From positions 16,849,291-16,913,290 of the forward strand of contig NC_056536.1 of NCBI RefSeq assembly GCF_910596095.1: a stretch of 64,000 nt of DNA. Direction: 5' to 3'. This DNA is from Thunnus maccoyii. Lineage: Eukaryota > Chordata > Actinopteri > Scombriformes > Scombridae. Shown here piece by piece: positions 11,346 through 24,596 of the stretch (positions within the stretch are counted from its first letter, which is position 1; each line of letters starts with the position of its first letter). The notes under the pieces are model-generated. The model was not told where the DNA came from and ran no database searches. It saw only the letters and a list, made by a program, of their open reading frames with translations. Both the position numbers and the translations under genes were made by a program.

Positions 11346-13093
11346 AGAAAAATGCCAAGAGAATTTTAACATTTTTTCTTAATTAATTTTCTGTCGCTCA
11401 ACTACTCGATTAATAGACTAATCATTACAGCTCTAATTTAATGTAGAGTCAAAACCTGAAATTTTTTTTTAGCTGATTTTATGTAGCTGCCCATTTAATT
11501 GTGTTATGTAATCATGAACAGACAAGTAGTTAGTTTTAAAGATGAGTGTTATTAGAACTTTCCAAGTATCCTAAATATTATTTTACAAATACTGTGTCAA
11601 GTAAGGCCATAATCTCCAATGGTGTTTGCACAGCGAGTTTTTGATGTGTGCATAAATGAAAAGATGTTGTGAGCTATTAGTACACTCTGTTATCTTTAAA
11701 ACATATTGGAAACACTTTTCACTTTTCAGACCCAGATTAAAGACAAACATACAACTGTCTCAGTAATATGGCAATCAAAGCATCTAAACGTGGCATTCAC
11801 TGGAGTCAATCCACAAACACTGAACTAGTAACTGATCCTATGGACTTTTTCATGTCAAACCAAAATTATTTTACTTGAATAGGACTTACTGTAAATCCGT
11901 GTCCCGGTAAAAATGTTGTCAAAGTGATTTGTCCCACTAATCACTATCTGTCGAGACGCTTCAGGATTTGTCTGGATGATATTATGCCTTCTTTTTCTGT
12001 TTAGCTTAAAGAGAGACTGGTTTAAACTCAACACATTTGAATTCAGTGTTGGAGATGTCATATGGATGTGGACTTCTGGTTCTTTGTGCACATTGATTCC
12101 ACACTCGATATAGTGTCAAAGCCAAAAATGTTTGCATTTGAGTCCATCTGTTGCCTCACAGATGAGGTTAAAGACCTCAAAACTGACGCAGATGTTAACG
12201 ATTAACATGGCGAGAGCAGGTTTGGGCAGAATTGAGCTCTCTTATCACTGCTTCCCTGCATTACCCTGACGATTAATAACATGAGGCGACAACCCAGTTC
12301 GCAGCATTTCATCCTACCAAAAACACATGACAGACTGCTGTGACAGCGAAATAAGGCCATGTGGAAACAAGATCCCCCTTTAAAAATCTGCTGAAATGCT
12401 CTCATAGCTCACAGCCGCAGCTTTGTGTATACCACCGGTCAGCAGGAACATATTTAATTGTAGCTCTACACCCGTTTGTGTGTGTTATTTACCTTTGCTG
12501 GGGGGGTCAGTCATTTGTGATCACGATATGCTTGCAACTCCTTAAGCAGCGAAATATTTCCCGTTTGGAAAACGGCACGAGCCTACAGTATACTGTCATA
12601 TCGTCACGTATTGGTCATATTCATCCGATGTGTTGTCGGTGCCTATTTTGCGCCACCAAAATAATATGATTAGTAGGAGGAAAGCTACTGTACAGATTTA
12701 CATTCTCCAGCATCACGGGATAAGCTCTGAAAATGCGGTCTGTCATTGGCTGGCTGCCGGTGACGTGTGGAGGAGGCAGCCTTTCACGTCTTGAAATCAT
12801 GGATGTTTATGCATTAACGGAAATTAACTGAGTTTAATTTATACCTGTTTTTTTAAAAAAAATCATTTTAATGTCTAATTTTGAGAGGCAAAGCGCAAGA
12901 GAGAAAATTAGGTAAAGGTGTTCCTCTATCAATCATGACCACTAGGTGTCACCCTAAACCAGCTTAATAGACACTAGACACGATGAATCAGTCTTGCACA
13001 CATGCAGTCAAGAGATGTGCACAGTGTCACATGAAGACAAGATTGATATGTACTTCCATATGAGCAGAAGTGAACTAAGAAACAAACAGCGAA

Positions 13094-15133
13094 ACAAAAC
13101 AATAATAAATACAGACAAATGGCATCATCTCAACACTACCAATAAGATGCATAAAAAAGACAACTGACTGAAAATAGGCCACTGAAATAGTTCAGTATTA
13201 ACCGGTGCAGTTGAACTACATGGATCAAGTAATGGAGGGGAGTGGTCAAATATTTAGGACGTCACAGACAGGGTGACCATTATAGTACATATACTGCATG
13301 AATTATAGTACAGAAAGGTTAGACTCTAAACTTGTACAGTATACAGAACCTCTTGAGCACCAAAATACAGATGGCCCATGTTCACATCAAAAAATTTCAA
13401 CTTTCGACTTTTGACTCCACAGCCCTCTTCTTCAAATGTGGCTTGACTATTTCAGACAAACATGCTGTTATCAGACTAAAAAGTTTGAGAAATGATTTGT
13501 TGATCCTAGATGAAGTTATAAAAGGGAAAAAATGAGTAGAGAGTTGAAGCCATGATCAGCATTATTATGATTGGCTGAGTGCTGATCATGTGACAAAACA
13601 ATAATAAATACAGATAAATGGCATCATCTCAACACTACCAATAAGATGCACAAAAAAGACAACTGACTGAAAATAGGCTACTGAAATAGTTCAGTATTAA
13701 CCGGTGCAGTTGAACTACATGGATCAAGTAATGGAGGGGAGTGGTCAAATGTTTAGGACGTCACAGACAGGGTGACCATTATAGTACATATACTGCACGA
13801 ATTATAGTACAGAAAAGTTAGACTCTAAACTTGTACAGTATACAGAACCTCTTGAGCACCAAAATACAGATGGCCCATGTTCACATCCAAAAATTTCAAC
13901 TTTCGACTTTCGACTCCACAGCCCTCTTCTTCAAATGTGGCTTGACTATTTCAGACAAACATGCTGTTATCAGGCTAAAAAGTTTGAGAAATGATTTGTT
14001 GATCCTAGATGAAGTTATAAAAGGGAAAAAATGAGTAGAGAGTTGAAGCCATGATCAGCATTATTATGATTGGCTGAGTGCTGATCATGTGACAAAACAA
14101 TAATAAATACAGACAAATGGCATCATCTCAACACTACCAATAAGATGCACAAAAAAGACAACTGACTGAAAATAGGCCACTGAAATAGTTCAGTATTAAC
14201 CGGTGCAGTTGAACTACATGGATCAAGTAATGGAGGGGAGTGGTCAAATGTTTAGGACGTCACAGACAGGGTGACCATTATATTACATATACTGCACGAA
14301 TTATAGTACAGAAAAGTTAGACTCTAAACTTGTACAGTATACAGAACCTCTTGAGCACCAAAATACAGATGGCCCATGTTCACATCAAAAAATTTCAACT
14401 TTCGACCTTCGACTCCACAGCCCTCTTCTCCAAATGTGGCTTGACTATTTCAGACAAACATGCTGTCATCAGGCTAAAAAGTTTGAGAAATGATTTGTTG
14501 ATCCTAGATGAAGTTATAAAAGGGAAAAAATGAGTAGAGAGTTGAAGCCATGATCAGCATTATTATGATTGGCTGAATGCTGATCATGTGACAAAACAAT
14601 AATAAATACAGACAAATGGCATCATCTCAACACTACCAATAAGATGCACAAAAAAGACAACTGACTGAAAATAGGCTACTGAAATAGTTCAGTATTAACC
14701 GGTGCAGTTGAACTACATGGATCAAGTAATGGAGGGGAGTGGTAAAATGTTTAGGACGTCACAGACAGGGTGACCATTATAGTACATATATTGCATGAAT
14801 TATAGTACAGAAAAGTTAGACTCTAAACGTGTACAGTATACAGAACCTCTTGAGCACCAAAATACAGATGGCCCATGTTCACATCAAAAAATTTCAACTT
14901 TCGACTTTCGACTCCACAGCCCTCTTCTTCAAATGTGGCTTGACTATTTCAGACAAACATGCTGTTATCAGGCTAAAAAATCCTGTGAATACTCATCCAG
15001 GTTATTAGTTTTTTTAGTTAAGTTTGAGAAATGATTTGTTGATCCTAGATGAAGTTATAAAAGGGAAAAAATGAGTAGAAAGTTGAAGCCATGATCAGCA
15101 TTATTATGATTGGCTGAGTGCTGATCATGTGAC
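13094..15133. repeat. Four-copy tandem array of a 499-bp unit
   Basis: Units start at 13094, 13593, 14092 and 14591, exactly 499 bp apart and nearly identical. The fourth carries an extra 44 bp at about 14979-15022 and ends at 15133. Each unit ends in a 40-nt inverted repeat (first copy 13551-13590) with 11-bp perfect arms CATGATCAGCA/TGCTGATCATG and an 18-nt loop. The loop and flank carry GATTGGCTG, an inverted CCAAT, and TCATGTGAC, an M-box-like E-box. Copies 1-3 carry an open frame of 67 codons beginning MYSIQNLLST. The period is not a multiple of 3 and the copies are recent, so the shared frame is not evidence of coding. Confidence 0.95.
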
Positions 15134-17525
15134 TGCTGTTAGATGACGTAGGTGTGTTGGGAAGCCTTCTAGCATGCTCTGGGCCAGTAGATTCTTGGAC
15201 ATTAGCCTCTTTTTTAAGATGTGTGTTCCTGCATTGTTACCGCTGTTATTTAGTTCTACATTGTGCTCCATAATGTTTCTACTGTTAGATATTACCAGTG
15301 AATGTGGTCACACTGCAAGTGATATTGGGTGCATGATTAGTATCGTTCTCCTCATTGAACATACAAGGGACTTTTAAGTGATAATTATATGCCTGGTCTG
15401 AAAATGTAACCTTATTAAAAAAATGCCAAAGAGCAGCTATAATTGCTCTGACAGATTTCAGCAAGCAGTTTTGTTCATGATCTGAATCACAAGTAAACTT
15501 TGCTTCACTTTGAAGAGTAACAAGCCTAAAGAGTTGGGAAGCACTATCCTATATGATACTCAGTTTTGTTTTTATTCTTAAATTCCAGTGAAGTAAATTA
15601 CATGAACATAGTGAGCCATCAGGAGTCCACTGCCTCCTTGTTCTAGGCTGGAAATATAAACTCTGAGAATGTTAATCTGAAGTTTTTGAAAAAAACAGTA
15701 TTTGAAAACCAACTAAGTTCAGACATTCACTCTATATCTTAATGGGGACATTCCCACCTAAGATTTACTTACAGTCTTGAATTTAAGCTTATAGAAATGT
15801 GTAAAAAGTTAATTTACTTTTAACTGAAGATATTCCATTAGTTTTGTACCTTTTGCAATCAGCCAAGCAATTTACTGACAGAGATTACAGTATGTAGTCT
15901 TAAAAACAAGCCTGAGTCAGGTTGAATTACTGTACCCTACCCCTAACTAGTATCATAAATCATCACAGTTGTAATTTGGATTAAATATGATTCAATTAGA
16001 AAGTGATAAACTATGGAGAGTAAAGTCATGCTGCAAAATCAGACACAGGCAGAGAAGTTTGATACATGTTAAAAAAAAAATCTGTTATATTTTGCAACAC
16101 ATGCCATCAACATTTATTCATTTTCACATAATGTTCACAAGGACAAGTGCAAACCTGCCTGAAAAAACAATTATTTTTACATATTAATCTTAATACTAAC
16201 TCACAATATACATTTCAGTACTTTTTTGAAGAATTCTTCCTAATTTCTCTGCTCCCAAGCATCTGAAGGCAAATATCATATATGTATACAACTCTGGGCC
16301 CTTCAGCTGACCATGTCATTGTTCATCTGTTATACTTCTAATAACAAAGCCGGGCTGTGGTGTTTAACCCCTGCCACTCCCTCTGTCCAAGACAATATTC
16401 ACAATATTTGAAAAAGCATGAAATCTAGTGGCAACCTTGCAGTTAAGTACAAACAAAAAACTTGTGCAACTTGTGAAATAGCCAACAAAACCAAAAAGAA
16501 GAAAAAAAATTTGTAAAAGTGTTGTGTCTATTTAAAGTTAGAGATTGCATTTGTGGTTTTAAAGCTACTGCGGTCAAAATGCTCAGAGGCTTTTTGAGGG
16601 CAGTGACATGGTTGTAGTATCCTGACTGCAATTTATGCAGAATGTTTCACAGTGAAGAGATAAGATTTTCAAAGCAAACTTATTGTAAATAGAATACCTT
16701 TTTACAAAGTGTGCTTTATGAGCCTTTGGTTTCTTGCGACTGCAGGAAAGTCAAATAAGAAAATGAAAAGTGCTCAAGATTTTCCTTAAAAATATAAGAG
16801 TGATACTATTTCCATCTTCCAACTCAGGCATTGATGTGTATTTAAGGGGCTGAAGTGGTTTAACAAACACATAAATTAACATATAAAACAGTGGAACAGT
16901 TAACGTCTGGCCTCAGCGTAGGTACTGTCCTTTGCTTTAATTCCTCTGTTTAGTAGAACCATCCATCAAAAGCCTTTACTTCCCTCAACAAAACTCATCA
17001 CAGAAAGTATGTCTGGGTGAGCTGAAGCATAACTTGCTTTGATGTTAGCATAGTGAGTGAAGCCATTTCCCAAGGAAGCGGGAGGTTGCCTCTCCTCTGA
17101 AACCTAGTTCAAAAGGCTAATTGGGTAAAAAGAGAAACCAGTGTACGTGCAGGAATATACTAGCCACAACGTTAAGCCGACTCCAGTTTATTTCAGTCAC
17201 TTTTAAGGCAGCAGTGCAGTCCTGTGACAAAACCCTTGTGGTCGATTGCTGGGTTTTCTCCCACTTTTTTCTCCTGCATGTTCATTCCTTTCACATTCCT
17301 TTTCACAACATACACACACACACACAGAGGTATCAAACCACACACAGCCCAGCTCAGAGACATTACAGCAGTAGAAGCAGCCAGAAGCAGGCATACAGCA
17401 TCCATATAGCAGCCACGGCCCTGAGTCAAGACCGAGAAGCTGAAGGCTCACTGGCTTTCAGCATCTGCACCATAGACTTTAAGTGTCCTCAGTCTCTCTC
17501 CACCTGTGAATCATCGTTCAGCAGA
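15134..17525. other. Non-coding stretch, AT-rich
   Basis: No supported exon, RNA gene or transposon end was seen. A short CA repeat lies at about 17310-17326. Open frames such as the plus-strand one at 17121-17684 overlap the kinase C-terminal exon on the other strand and look like its antisense shadow. Confidence 0.5.
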
Positions 17526-18330
17526 TCAGCTCCTGTTGTATCTCAGGTCACATGGCAAGGGGGGCTCACTAAAGGAGAAGGTCTCACAGCCAGTCTTCAG
17601 CTCACCCTGGTCTGCGCACATGAGGTACGATCCGATCAAGTCCATCTCAGGGGAGGGAGCCGGGCTCTCAGGCTCCGATTCTGACTGGCTCATCTCCGGT
17701 TCATCCGAATATGACCTGGTGTGGAGGTGCAAGTGGGAGTGGGGATGGGGGAGCAGGTTCAGTCAGGCATGGCTAAGGCATTCTTCTGCCGTGGCTCTCT
17801 TCCTATACACACAAATACATTAACACCCTGGATGAGTGGAAATTTCCGAAGAGTTTACATAACCAGTGGATTTCCAGGATCTTCAGATTTCCTCAATCCA
17901 TTTCCTCACAGCTGTCAGCCATATTTCTTTTCAACATTTGTTTTGGAAAACATAAAAAAAGCACTTTTTGCTCTGAGTTTTTCCCCTCTATCTCTCACTG
18001 ATTACTCAAGACTAAGGAATCTTCCAGTCTTTCCAACAGCACCATTAATCTGCTGCAGTTAAACAATACTGACAGGAGATTATGACTCTGGACAAGAGTC
18101 AGTGGCTACTGCTACTTTTCATCAACAAATTGTGCTGACAAATTAGGGCTCTGTGCTGGAGCACTCAGTCCGAATTAGAGTTTGAGGTGAGTTCATCAAC
18201 AATATGGTTAAATAGTTTCCTTTTAAAATCACCTTGGTTTAAATTTTCTTGTGTTTTATGTGGTTAAACTTTCACTGATGCAGTGTAGTGTTGGGTGTAA
18301 TATCAAAACAAAAGATACTGGCCTATAAAT

Positions 18331-19020
18331 GATCCCCTTTTATCCTATGATGAAACATTTCTATCCTGATTGGAGTGGTCTCTTCCAGGATGACAATGCC
18401 CCCATCCATAGGCTATGAGGGGTCCCTGAATGATTTGATGAGTATGAAAATGATGTGAATCATATGCTATGGCCTTCACAGTCACCAGATCTCAACCCAA
18501 TTGAACACGTATGAGAGATTTTGGATTGCCATCATCAAAACAACAAATGAGGGAATATCTTTTTGAAGAATGGTACAGTAGAGTTCCAGAGACTTGTAGA
18601 ATCAATGCCAAGGCTGAGGAACACTATTCTTCAAAAAGATATTCCCTCATTTGGTGTTTTGATGATGGTGTTGGAGAGTGCTGTTAACATGTAAGTCTAA
18701 AATCTCCAATAGGTGTTCAATTATGTTGCAACTTGGTGACTGTGAAGGCCATAGCATATGATTCACATCATTTTCATACTCATCAAATCATTCAGTGACT
18801 CTACATGCCCCGTGAATTGGGGCATTGTCATCCTGGAAGAGACCACTCCCATCAGGATAGAAATGTTTCATCATAGGATAAAGGTGATCACTCACTCACT
18901 TGATTTGCAGTGACCCTTTCCTCTAAGGGGACAAGTGGACCCAACCATGCCAGCAAAATGCCCCACAGAGCATAACAGAGCCACCAGATCCCCTCACTAT
19001 AGGGGTCAAGCATTCAGACC
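18331..19020. mobile_element. Foldback Tc1/mariner-like transposase fragments
   Basis: 18331-18590 (plus) and about 18620-19020 (minus) are inverted copies of the same transposase 3' region. The plus copy reads FQDDNAPIHRL then LWPSQSPDLNPIEHV; the minus copy reads FQDDNAPIHGA and LWPSQSP, with upstream transposase-like sequence. SPDLNPIEH is the end of the Tc1 DDE domain. Stops and frameshifts are present in both. The arms meet around 18590-18660, giving a large imperfect palindrome. It lies between relic kinase exons. Confidence 0.8.
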
Positions 19021-19429
19021 TGTACCAGTTTTTCCTTTAATATGTCACCCGTCTGTACATACAAGTACATATGGTTAAATGTTAAATTATAAAAGCTAAG
19101 CTAATATTTTCAAAATCTATACCTATATCTGTGAATGAAAGGGCCAACAATAAAGCAATAAAAAATAAGACTATTGATAAAGAGACAATAGTATTTAAAC
19201 AGCAGTTGTAAGCAAAATATAGAAAAATAAGCATTTAAATATTATTATATAATAAGTATTTAAATAGCAGTTGTAAGCAAAATATACAAAATAAGCAAAA
19301 AACAAAATAGTCAATATGGTTATAAAGTAAACAGTGCAGATATTGTGGCAACAGTATTAAATGGCAGTAGTGCAAAGTATTGTATAATATACATAGGTGA
19401 ATGTCCTTGGGTATATTGTCCTTCAAGTT

Positions 19430-20400
19430 TATTGTTAATTGTTCATGGCTCTGATAGCCTGTGGGAAGAAACTCTTCCTCAGTCTCTCAGTGTGTGATTT
19501 GTGGCTGCGCAGGTGTTTGCCTGATCGCAGCCACACAAACAGTCCATTGCTGGGCTGGTAGGGACCCTTTGCTATCCTCCTAGCTCTGCTTATGTATAGG
19601 CTCTGCAGCGAGTGGAGTGCAGCACCTAGTGCACTCAACCGATCACACAATCCTCTGTAGGGCCACCATGTCCTGAGAGGAGCTGTTCCTATACCAGGCA
19701 ATTAGGTTTCCCGTCAGGATGCTCTGCATTGCAGCAGAGTAGAAGGATAGCAGGACTTTCTGTGAGACCTTGAATTTCCTTAGCTGTCTGAGATGATACA
19801 GGCGTTGTCTTGCCTTTGCTGTCACAGTGTCAATATGTGTAGTCTATTCGAGATCCTACTTCAACTGTGTCATCATCAAACTTTATGACGGTGTTGGAGA
19901 TTTGTTTGGCCACACAGTCGTGTGTGTATAAGGAGTACAGCAAAGGGTTCAGCACGCAACCTTGGGGGACCCCAGTGCTTAAGGTGAAAGGGTTGGAGGT
20001 GTGTCCACCCACCCTGACCACCTGAGGTCGAGTGCTCAGAAAATCCACGATCCAGGTGCACACAGGGTTGTTCAGACCCGGATTAGTCAATTTACTGGCC
20101 AACCTGGATGGGACAGTAGTGTTGAACACTGAGCTAAAGTCTGTGAACGGCAATCTAACATAGTCCCCTCCCCTGTTGTCAAGGTGGGAAAGTGTGGTGT
20201 GCAGTGCCTGGGAGATGGTTTTGTGGTGTTGATTTAGGCAGTAGGCAAATTGCAGGGGGTTTAAAGTCCTTGGTAGAGAGGAGCAGATGTAGACCTTTAC
20301 TAACCTCTCAATGCACTTCATGGCTACTGAGGTGAGGGAAACTGGGCAGTAGTCATTAAGGCAGGCAGGGGAGTTAGTCATGATAAATGGCACTCAAATT
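19430..20400 (-). mobile_element. 5'-truncated L2/jockey-type LINE, reverse transcriptase remnant
   Basis: Minus-strand translation gives reverse transcriptase blocks CPVSLTSVAMKCIERLV, LQFAYCLNQ, DFSSVFNTTVPSRL, VDFLSTRPQVVRVGG and GVPQGCVLNPLLYSLYTHDC. The catalytic YADD-type motif has become FDDD. After a frame break it continues VSQKVLLSFYSAAMQSILTG to the end of the ORF, MRAMNN-like, near 19440. It is dead, shares the kinase relic's orientation and has replaced part of it. Confidence 0.85.
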
Positions 20401-21599
20401 TAAAAGATGTAGGAGATAGTGAGTATTTAAGGGCTGAATGCAGGACTCACCCACATACTCTGGGGTGCCCAGAATTTCCCTGACTTCTGTGATATTGTCC
20501 TTGCATCGAGACAAGCCAAAGTCCACAAAACGAATGTCCCCCAGAGGTTTGGCACTGGTCAGTCTGAGGCTGGAGAGAACAAACACACAGATTAGACAGA
20601 GGTATGTTACATAATGACTAATGTTCATTCAAGAAGCTTGAGGTTTGACAGGTCACCAATTACAAGTCAGTGTGAATGCATCAAAGCATTTCATGTAAAC
20701 GTTCCCATGAGGATTTGAGGTCTGGTCAGCTCTGAACTCAGATCATCCACTAAGCCAATCAGACAAGACTGAAGACAGGTAGGGTATCCCTGCCAACTAG
20801 TTAGATGGCTCCATGGTTAGTATGTGCAAATACTTTGGTGTGTGTTCACCTGCTTAATTCTGGGTCAGGCTAACAAAATGCCAGAGTTGGTTGGAGCATC
20901 TGAGATAAATAGAAGGGGAAAAGGCAGGACAATGGTCCAGCTATCAGGCCTGGACCATTATAGTCCATCAAACTACACAAGCAGCTGAAGAGTGCATGAG
21001 ATTCACTTCTTGAAAACACTTAACCTCACACAACTTTTTGTGGATTGGAACTGATCATTTTATCTAGAATATATGCAGCACTTTTGTAAGTTAATCATTT
21101 TTAAAAAATAACCCTTTTATATGAGCAAACAGACACCAGACACTTGGTTAATTTGTGGGATGCTTACGTAAAAAATACCCTCAATGATAACTGCCCTGTT
21201 GCCTCAGAGCCCAATAAAGAAAACACGATATTTCAGTCAGGTTCTTTTACAGACTGATTCCTTGTGGGAACTGGGTTGTGACACACTGAATGAGCTGAGG
21301 TTGCACAACAGAAATAATATCTGCCTCAGTCTGCCACTCAGGGGAATGGACTGTCCTACATTGTCATATAATTTTTAATCTTTCAGATCCAGATGCACCA
21401 CATTGTTTCAATGCAGGAAGGCCACTCCAGTCAGGATCTGCTTGGCCAGCCGAAACACTTCTTTCTGTGTGAAGGTCTCGTCATTATTGGCAACAAATTG
21501 TTTGAAGAATTCATCACCAGCAGTGCTGAAAGGGAAGCACAGGACAGGAAACTGTGAAAACAAAACAAAGATGAGAAGAAAAGAACTGTACATGGATAG

Positions 21600-24590
21600 C
21601 CAACCAGTGGAGTTTAGTTTGGCTGACTTTCATTTTTGGTTATTCATTTTAACTTGCCATAATAAATTGCACCTTACACTGAACAAATACGCCCTTCCTT
21701 TCATTTTGAATAGCACAAGTTGACAATGGCAAATTCCAACCAATCCCGTTAGTACAATTTTAGTGAACAAACCCAAAGTCATTTCCACTTTCTTTAAAAC
21801 TGTGTAACACCTCATCTCCGTATAGTTTGGCATGCTTAGACAAGGTGGATTTACGTTGGATGCTCCATCAGTCAGATCATTGCTTGAAGCTGTGTTCACC
21901 CAAAAAAACTTGAACAATGTGTGGTGGATTTAGACGGCACACATGCTTGTGTGCCATCTAAATATAAAGATATACGAGCGTAATTTGATTTTAGTGTTGA
22001 AAAGTTCTCATGTGTCTTATCTCTGAGTTTGTGTTGCACAAAAATGAACTTGAACTTGAATCTATCCACTAGACAGAGACATTGAGTTGAGCAGTTAGCA
22101 TTTACTGTACCTCTCTGAACAATTAAAGGCTTGAAATTACAAAGTGTTTCAATAGTTTCATTAAGCTGTCAGTAGAAGTCCTGAGAGGCTTTAAAATCTT
22201 GATAATGACCATCTTGTTTAAGTTGAACAGACATTCTGGTTAAGCACTTGAGCATTATCCGATATTTCCCTGAAGTCTAAAGTGCTCTCCCTCCCTCCAA
22301 GAGAGTCAATGTACTCACTACTTCAGTGCATAGGCAGACATTCTCCCCTACATTGACATGCAAGAATAAACCTACTGCAGCCAACATAAGTGAAGTGAGG
22401 GCACAGAGAAGCTAAATAACCATTTGAAGACAAGAGCCATGAACAGATGAGCTTCGAACTCTGAATAAGGGGATATAAGTGGGAAAGAGGCAAAAATATT
22501 TCTCTATCTTAAAGCAGTAAACCAAGTCAACCTCATTTTGCAACAAATCTTCATAAATAAATGACCGCATAGGTTGATTGTACTATTCACTCCGGAACGA
22601 CCCATGGGAGCGTTTTCTAATGTGCCGCCTCCATCAGTGCTTTCCAAAATTGTTACAAATCACTGTTAAAACATAATTATGTTTTATGGTGTGACAATGT
22701 TGTGGTTAAAGTCTGGTTAGGTTTAGGTACAAAACCCACTTGGTTAGGGTTAGGGAAAGATTATGGTTTATGTTAAAATGATCATTTGAAACGTGGTGTG
22801 GGTTAAAGTTACTACTTCCTTAAAGTTAGGAAACCTTCGGCATCATGGCAACAATTAACAATCGTAGTTACGGTTTTTAAAAAATTGTCCCACCTTGCAG
22901 TTGGAATCGGGAAGAAAACGGCGGTTTCCTGCAGCTAAGTCCACTTTTTGCCTTCTATCTATCTATCTATCTAGCCATCCAACCAACCCACCAACTCATT
23001 ATGGAAATTTTTCACCTTATATTGATGTCATCATAATTACAATGGCCACTAGATGGCATATGTCACTCAAACGTAACTATAGGTAATTTTTGCCGGCTGA
23101 ACTTTTAAACTATACTATTGTTTTTCTTTTGAGGATGGACTGCATTGTACATCTGCAGGAGAAGCTATTTGATGAAAGCCCTTCTTGGCTGATCACCAAC
23201 CAGGTGCTCATTCACTGACGTCACCTCAACAGCACCCTGTCAACCAGTTTCCACAAGCCTAGCCTGCAAGCAAGGGTAATCATGCGGTTAAGCGAAATTA
23301 ATTTTATTCTTGCAGTGTGTTGGATTTTGAAAAGATACTGTTAGGAGTGTGCAATGAGCATGGAGCATGTGTCAAGCAAAAACTTGTGATATCAACAGGA
23401 AAAGCATGAATGAGATGACTTGATGCTGAGAGTTTAATAAGATTCATGAGGAAGATAGTTGCAACTTAATAGATAGTCAACCCATTTGGGTTTTAAGAAC
23501 ATCTGACATTTAAAAAGGAAATTTTTTTTTTTTTTTTTTAGGTTTTATTGGTTTAGCTGCAATTCCTGGGGTTATGATGCATTAGGATTTCAATTCCTTT
23601 ATCTACAGAAGTAACCTCATATTTAACCTTCACCTTGTATGCACCTACAATGGGTTTATTGCTTTATTACAATACACCAGTGCATCTAGAAACCAGGAAA
23701 TGATGCGCTATGCTGTGCACAAAAATGTGTTAGATTATCTGATTGTCACAAAGTTGAGGAGCTCAGAGGGGATGCATGAATTTTTCATCTAATGACCATC
23801 TCTCAAACTAGTGATTATGCTGGGGGTTTCTGTGGAACTGACACATGCTGGGGGTAAACTTGAAATGATGAATTCATTTCTTGCTTTCATCTCCCTGACA
23901 TTACCAGTGACTATGAGAAGTGTGGGTGTGGGCACAATGAGTTTGAACACAGACAAACTTGGGAGAGACAGATAGATATGGCTGTTCAAAATGTGATGTA
24001 GAATCTCTTTTTTGAGAGAACTTTCAAAAACATTTTTGTTGTTTCTGTAATGTCTTCTGTCTTACGCTAACTGTTAATAAGACTGCTGTATAGCAAGTTT
24101 GGGCTTCATGACTTGTTGCTCTGACAACAGTTCCAGATGAACTTTAAGCCAGTTTCCAAGAACCAAAAGATCCAGGTTCATGTTAAATCATCAACATCTG
24201 GATAACCTGGTTATCCATGTATGAAGAACAGGTACCCAGATCCATCACCCTGACCGTGGCTTAAAAACCTGGTGGGCGGCATGGTGTCTCAATAGGACAA
24301 CTCCAATGTTCCTTTTCTTTTATTGTTATAAGTCAAATATTAAGCCTTTCAACTAGTAAAACAGGCTAGATATAAATAGATATATTTACTCATGCCTTTC
24401 ATGGGAATGCAAATAGCCTATAACAACTTTGCTTACCTGAAGCGCCTATGCAAATATAAAAATTGCTTACCTGCACTGCCCATGCAAATGTCACAAGGCA
24501 GAGTGATAACGCATGGTACTCCCAAGAGGAGTACCACGAGAAGATATTGTGGAAAATTAAGTGTAGAGACGTCAGTTGGTGAGATATGGC
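21600..24590. other. Repeat-poor non-coding region
   Basis: No supported exon was found. A (TATC)n tract lies at about 22954-22972, followed by an (AACC)-like tract, and a T-run lies at about 23522-23540. I searched by eye on the minus strand for the missing N-lobe exons of the STK17-like kinase and found none. Confidence 0.45.
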
Positions 24591-24596
24591 GGGCAG

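Larger units (their letters stand above)
17526..21525 (-). pseudogene. stk17al: STK17/DRAK-like serine/threonine kinase pseudogene
   Basis: Three relic exons align in order with the DAPK-related STK17 (DRAK) kinases. Exon 21525 to about 21381 reads AGDEFFKQFVAN, LAKQILTGVAFLH, then an in-frame TGA (21408-21410), then NNVVHLDLK, the catalytic-loop start. The expected PQN and a GT donor are missing there. Exon 20569-20451 has good splice sites and reads [14 protein letters not shown] (the DFG motif), then [10 protein letters not shown]. Exon 17715-17526 has a strong pyrimidine tract and acceptor and ends ETFSFSEPPLPCDLRYNRS-stop, like the C-terminus of STK17 proteins. No exons for the rest of the C-lobe are present; a Tc1 fragment and a LINE occupy that interval. 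I also find no N-lobe exons. The premature stop, lost donor and missing exons argue for a dead gene. The stk17al name is inferred. Confidence 0.7.

Noticed and set aside
13332-14533. Three repeated 67-codon ORFs as a possible gene family
   Set aside because: They exist because the 499-bp unit is copied almost exactly. No start context, homology or codon-level conservation supports coding.
13551-15129. Regularly spaced inverted repeats as a CRISPR-like array
   Set aside because: The repeats are parts of 499-bp tandem units with identical intervening DNA, in an animal genome. There are no variable spacers and no cas genes.
17121-17684. 187-codon plus-strand open frame
   Set aside because: It overlaps the STK17-like C-terminal exon on the other strand and has no domain or splice context. 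It is an antisense shadow.
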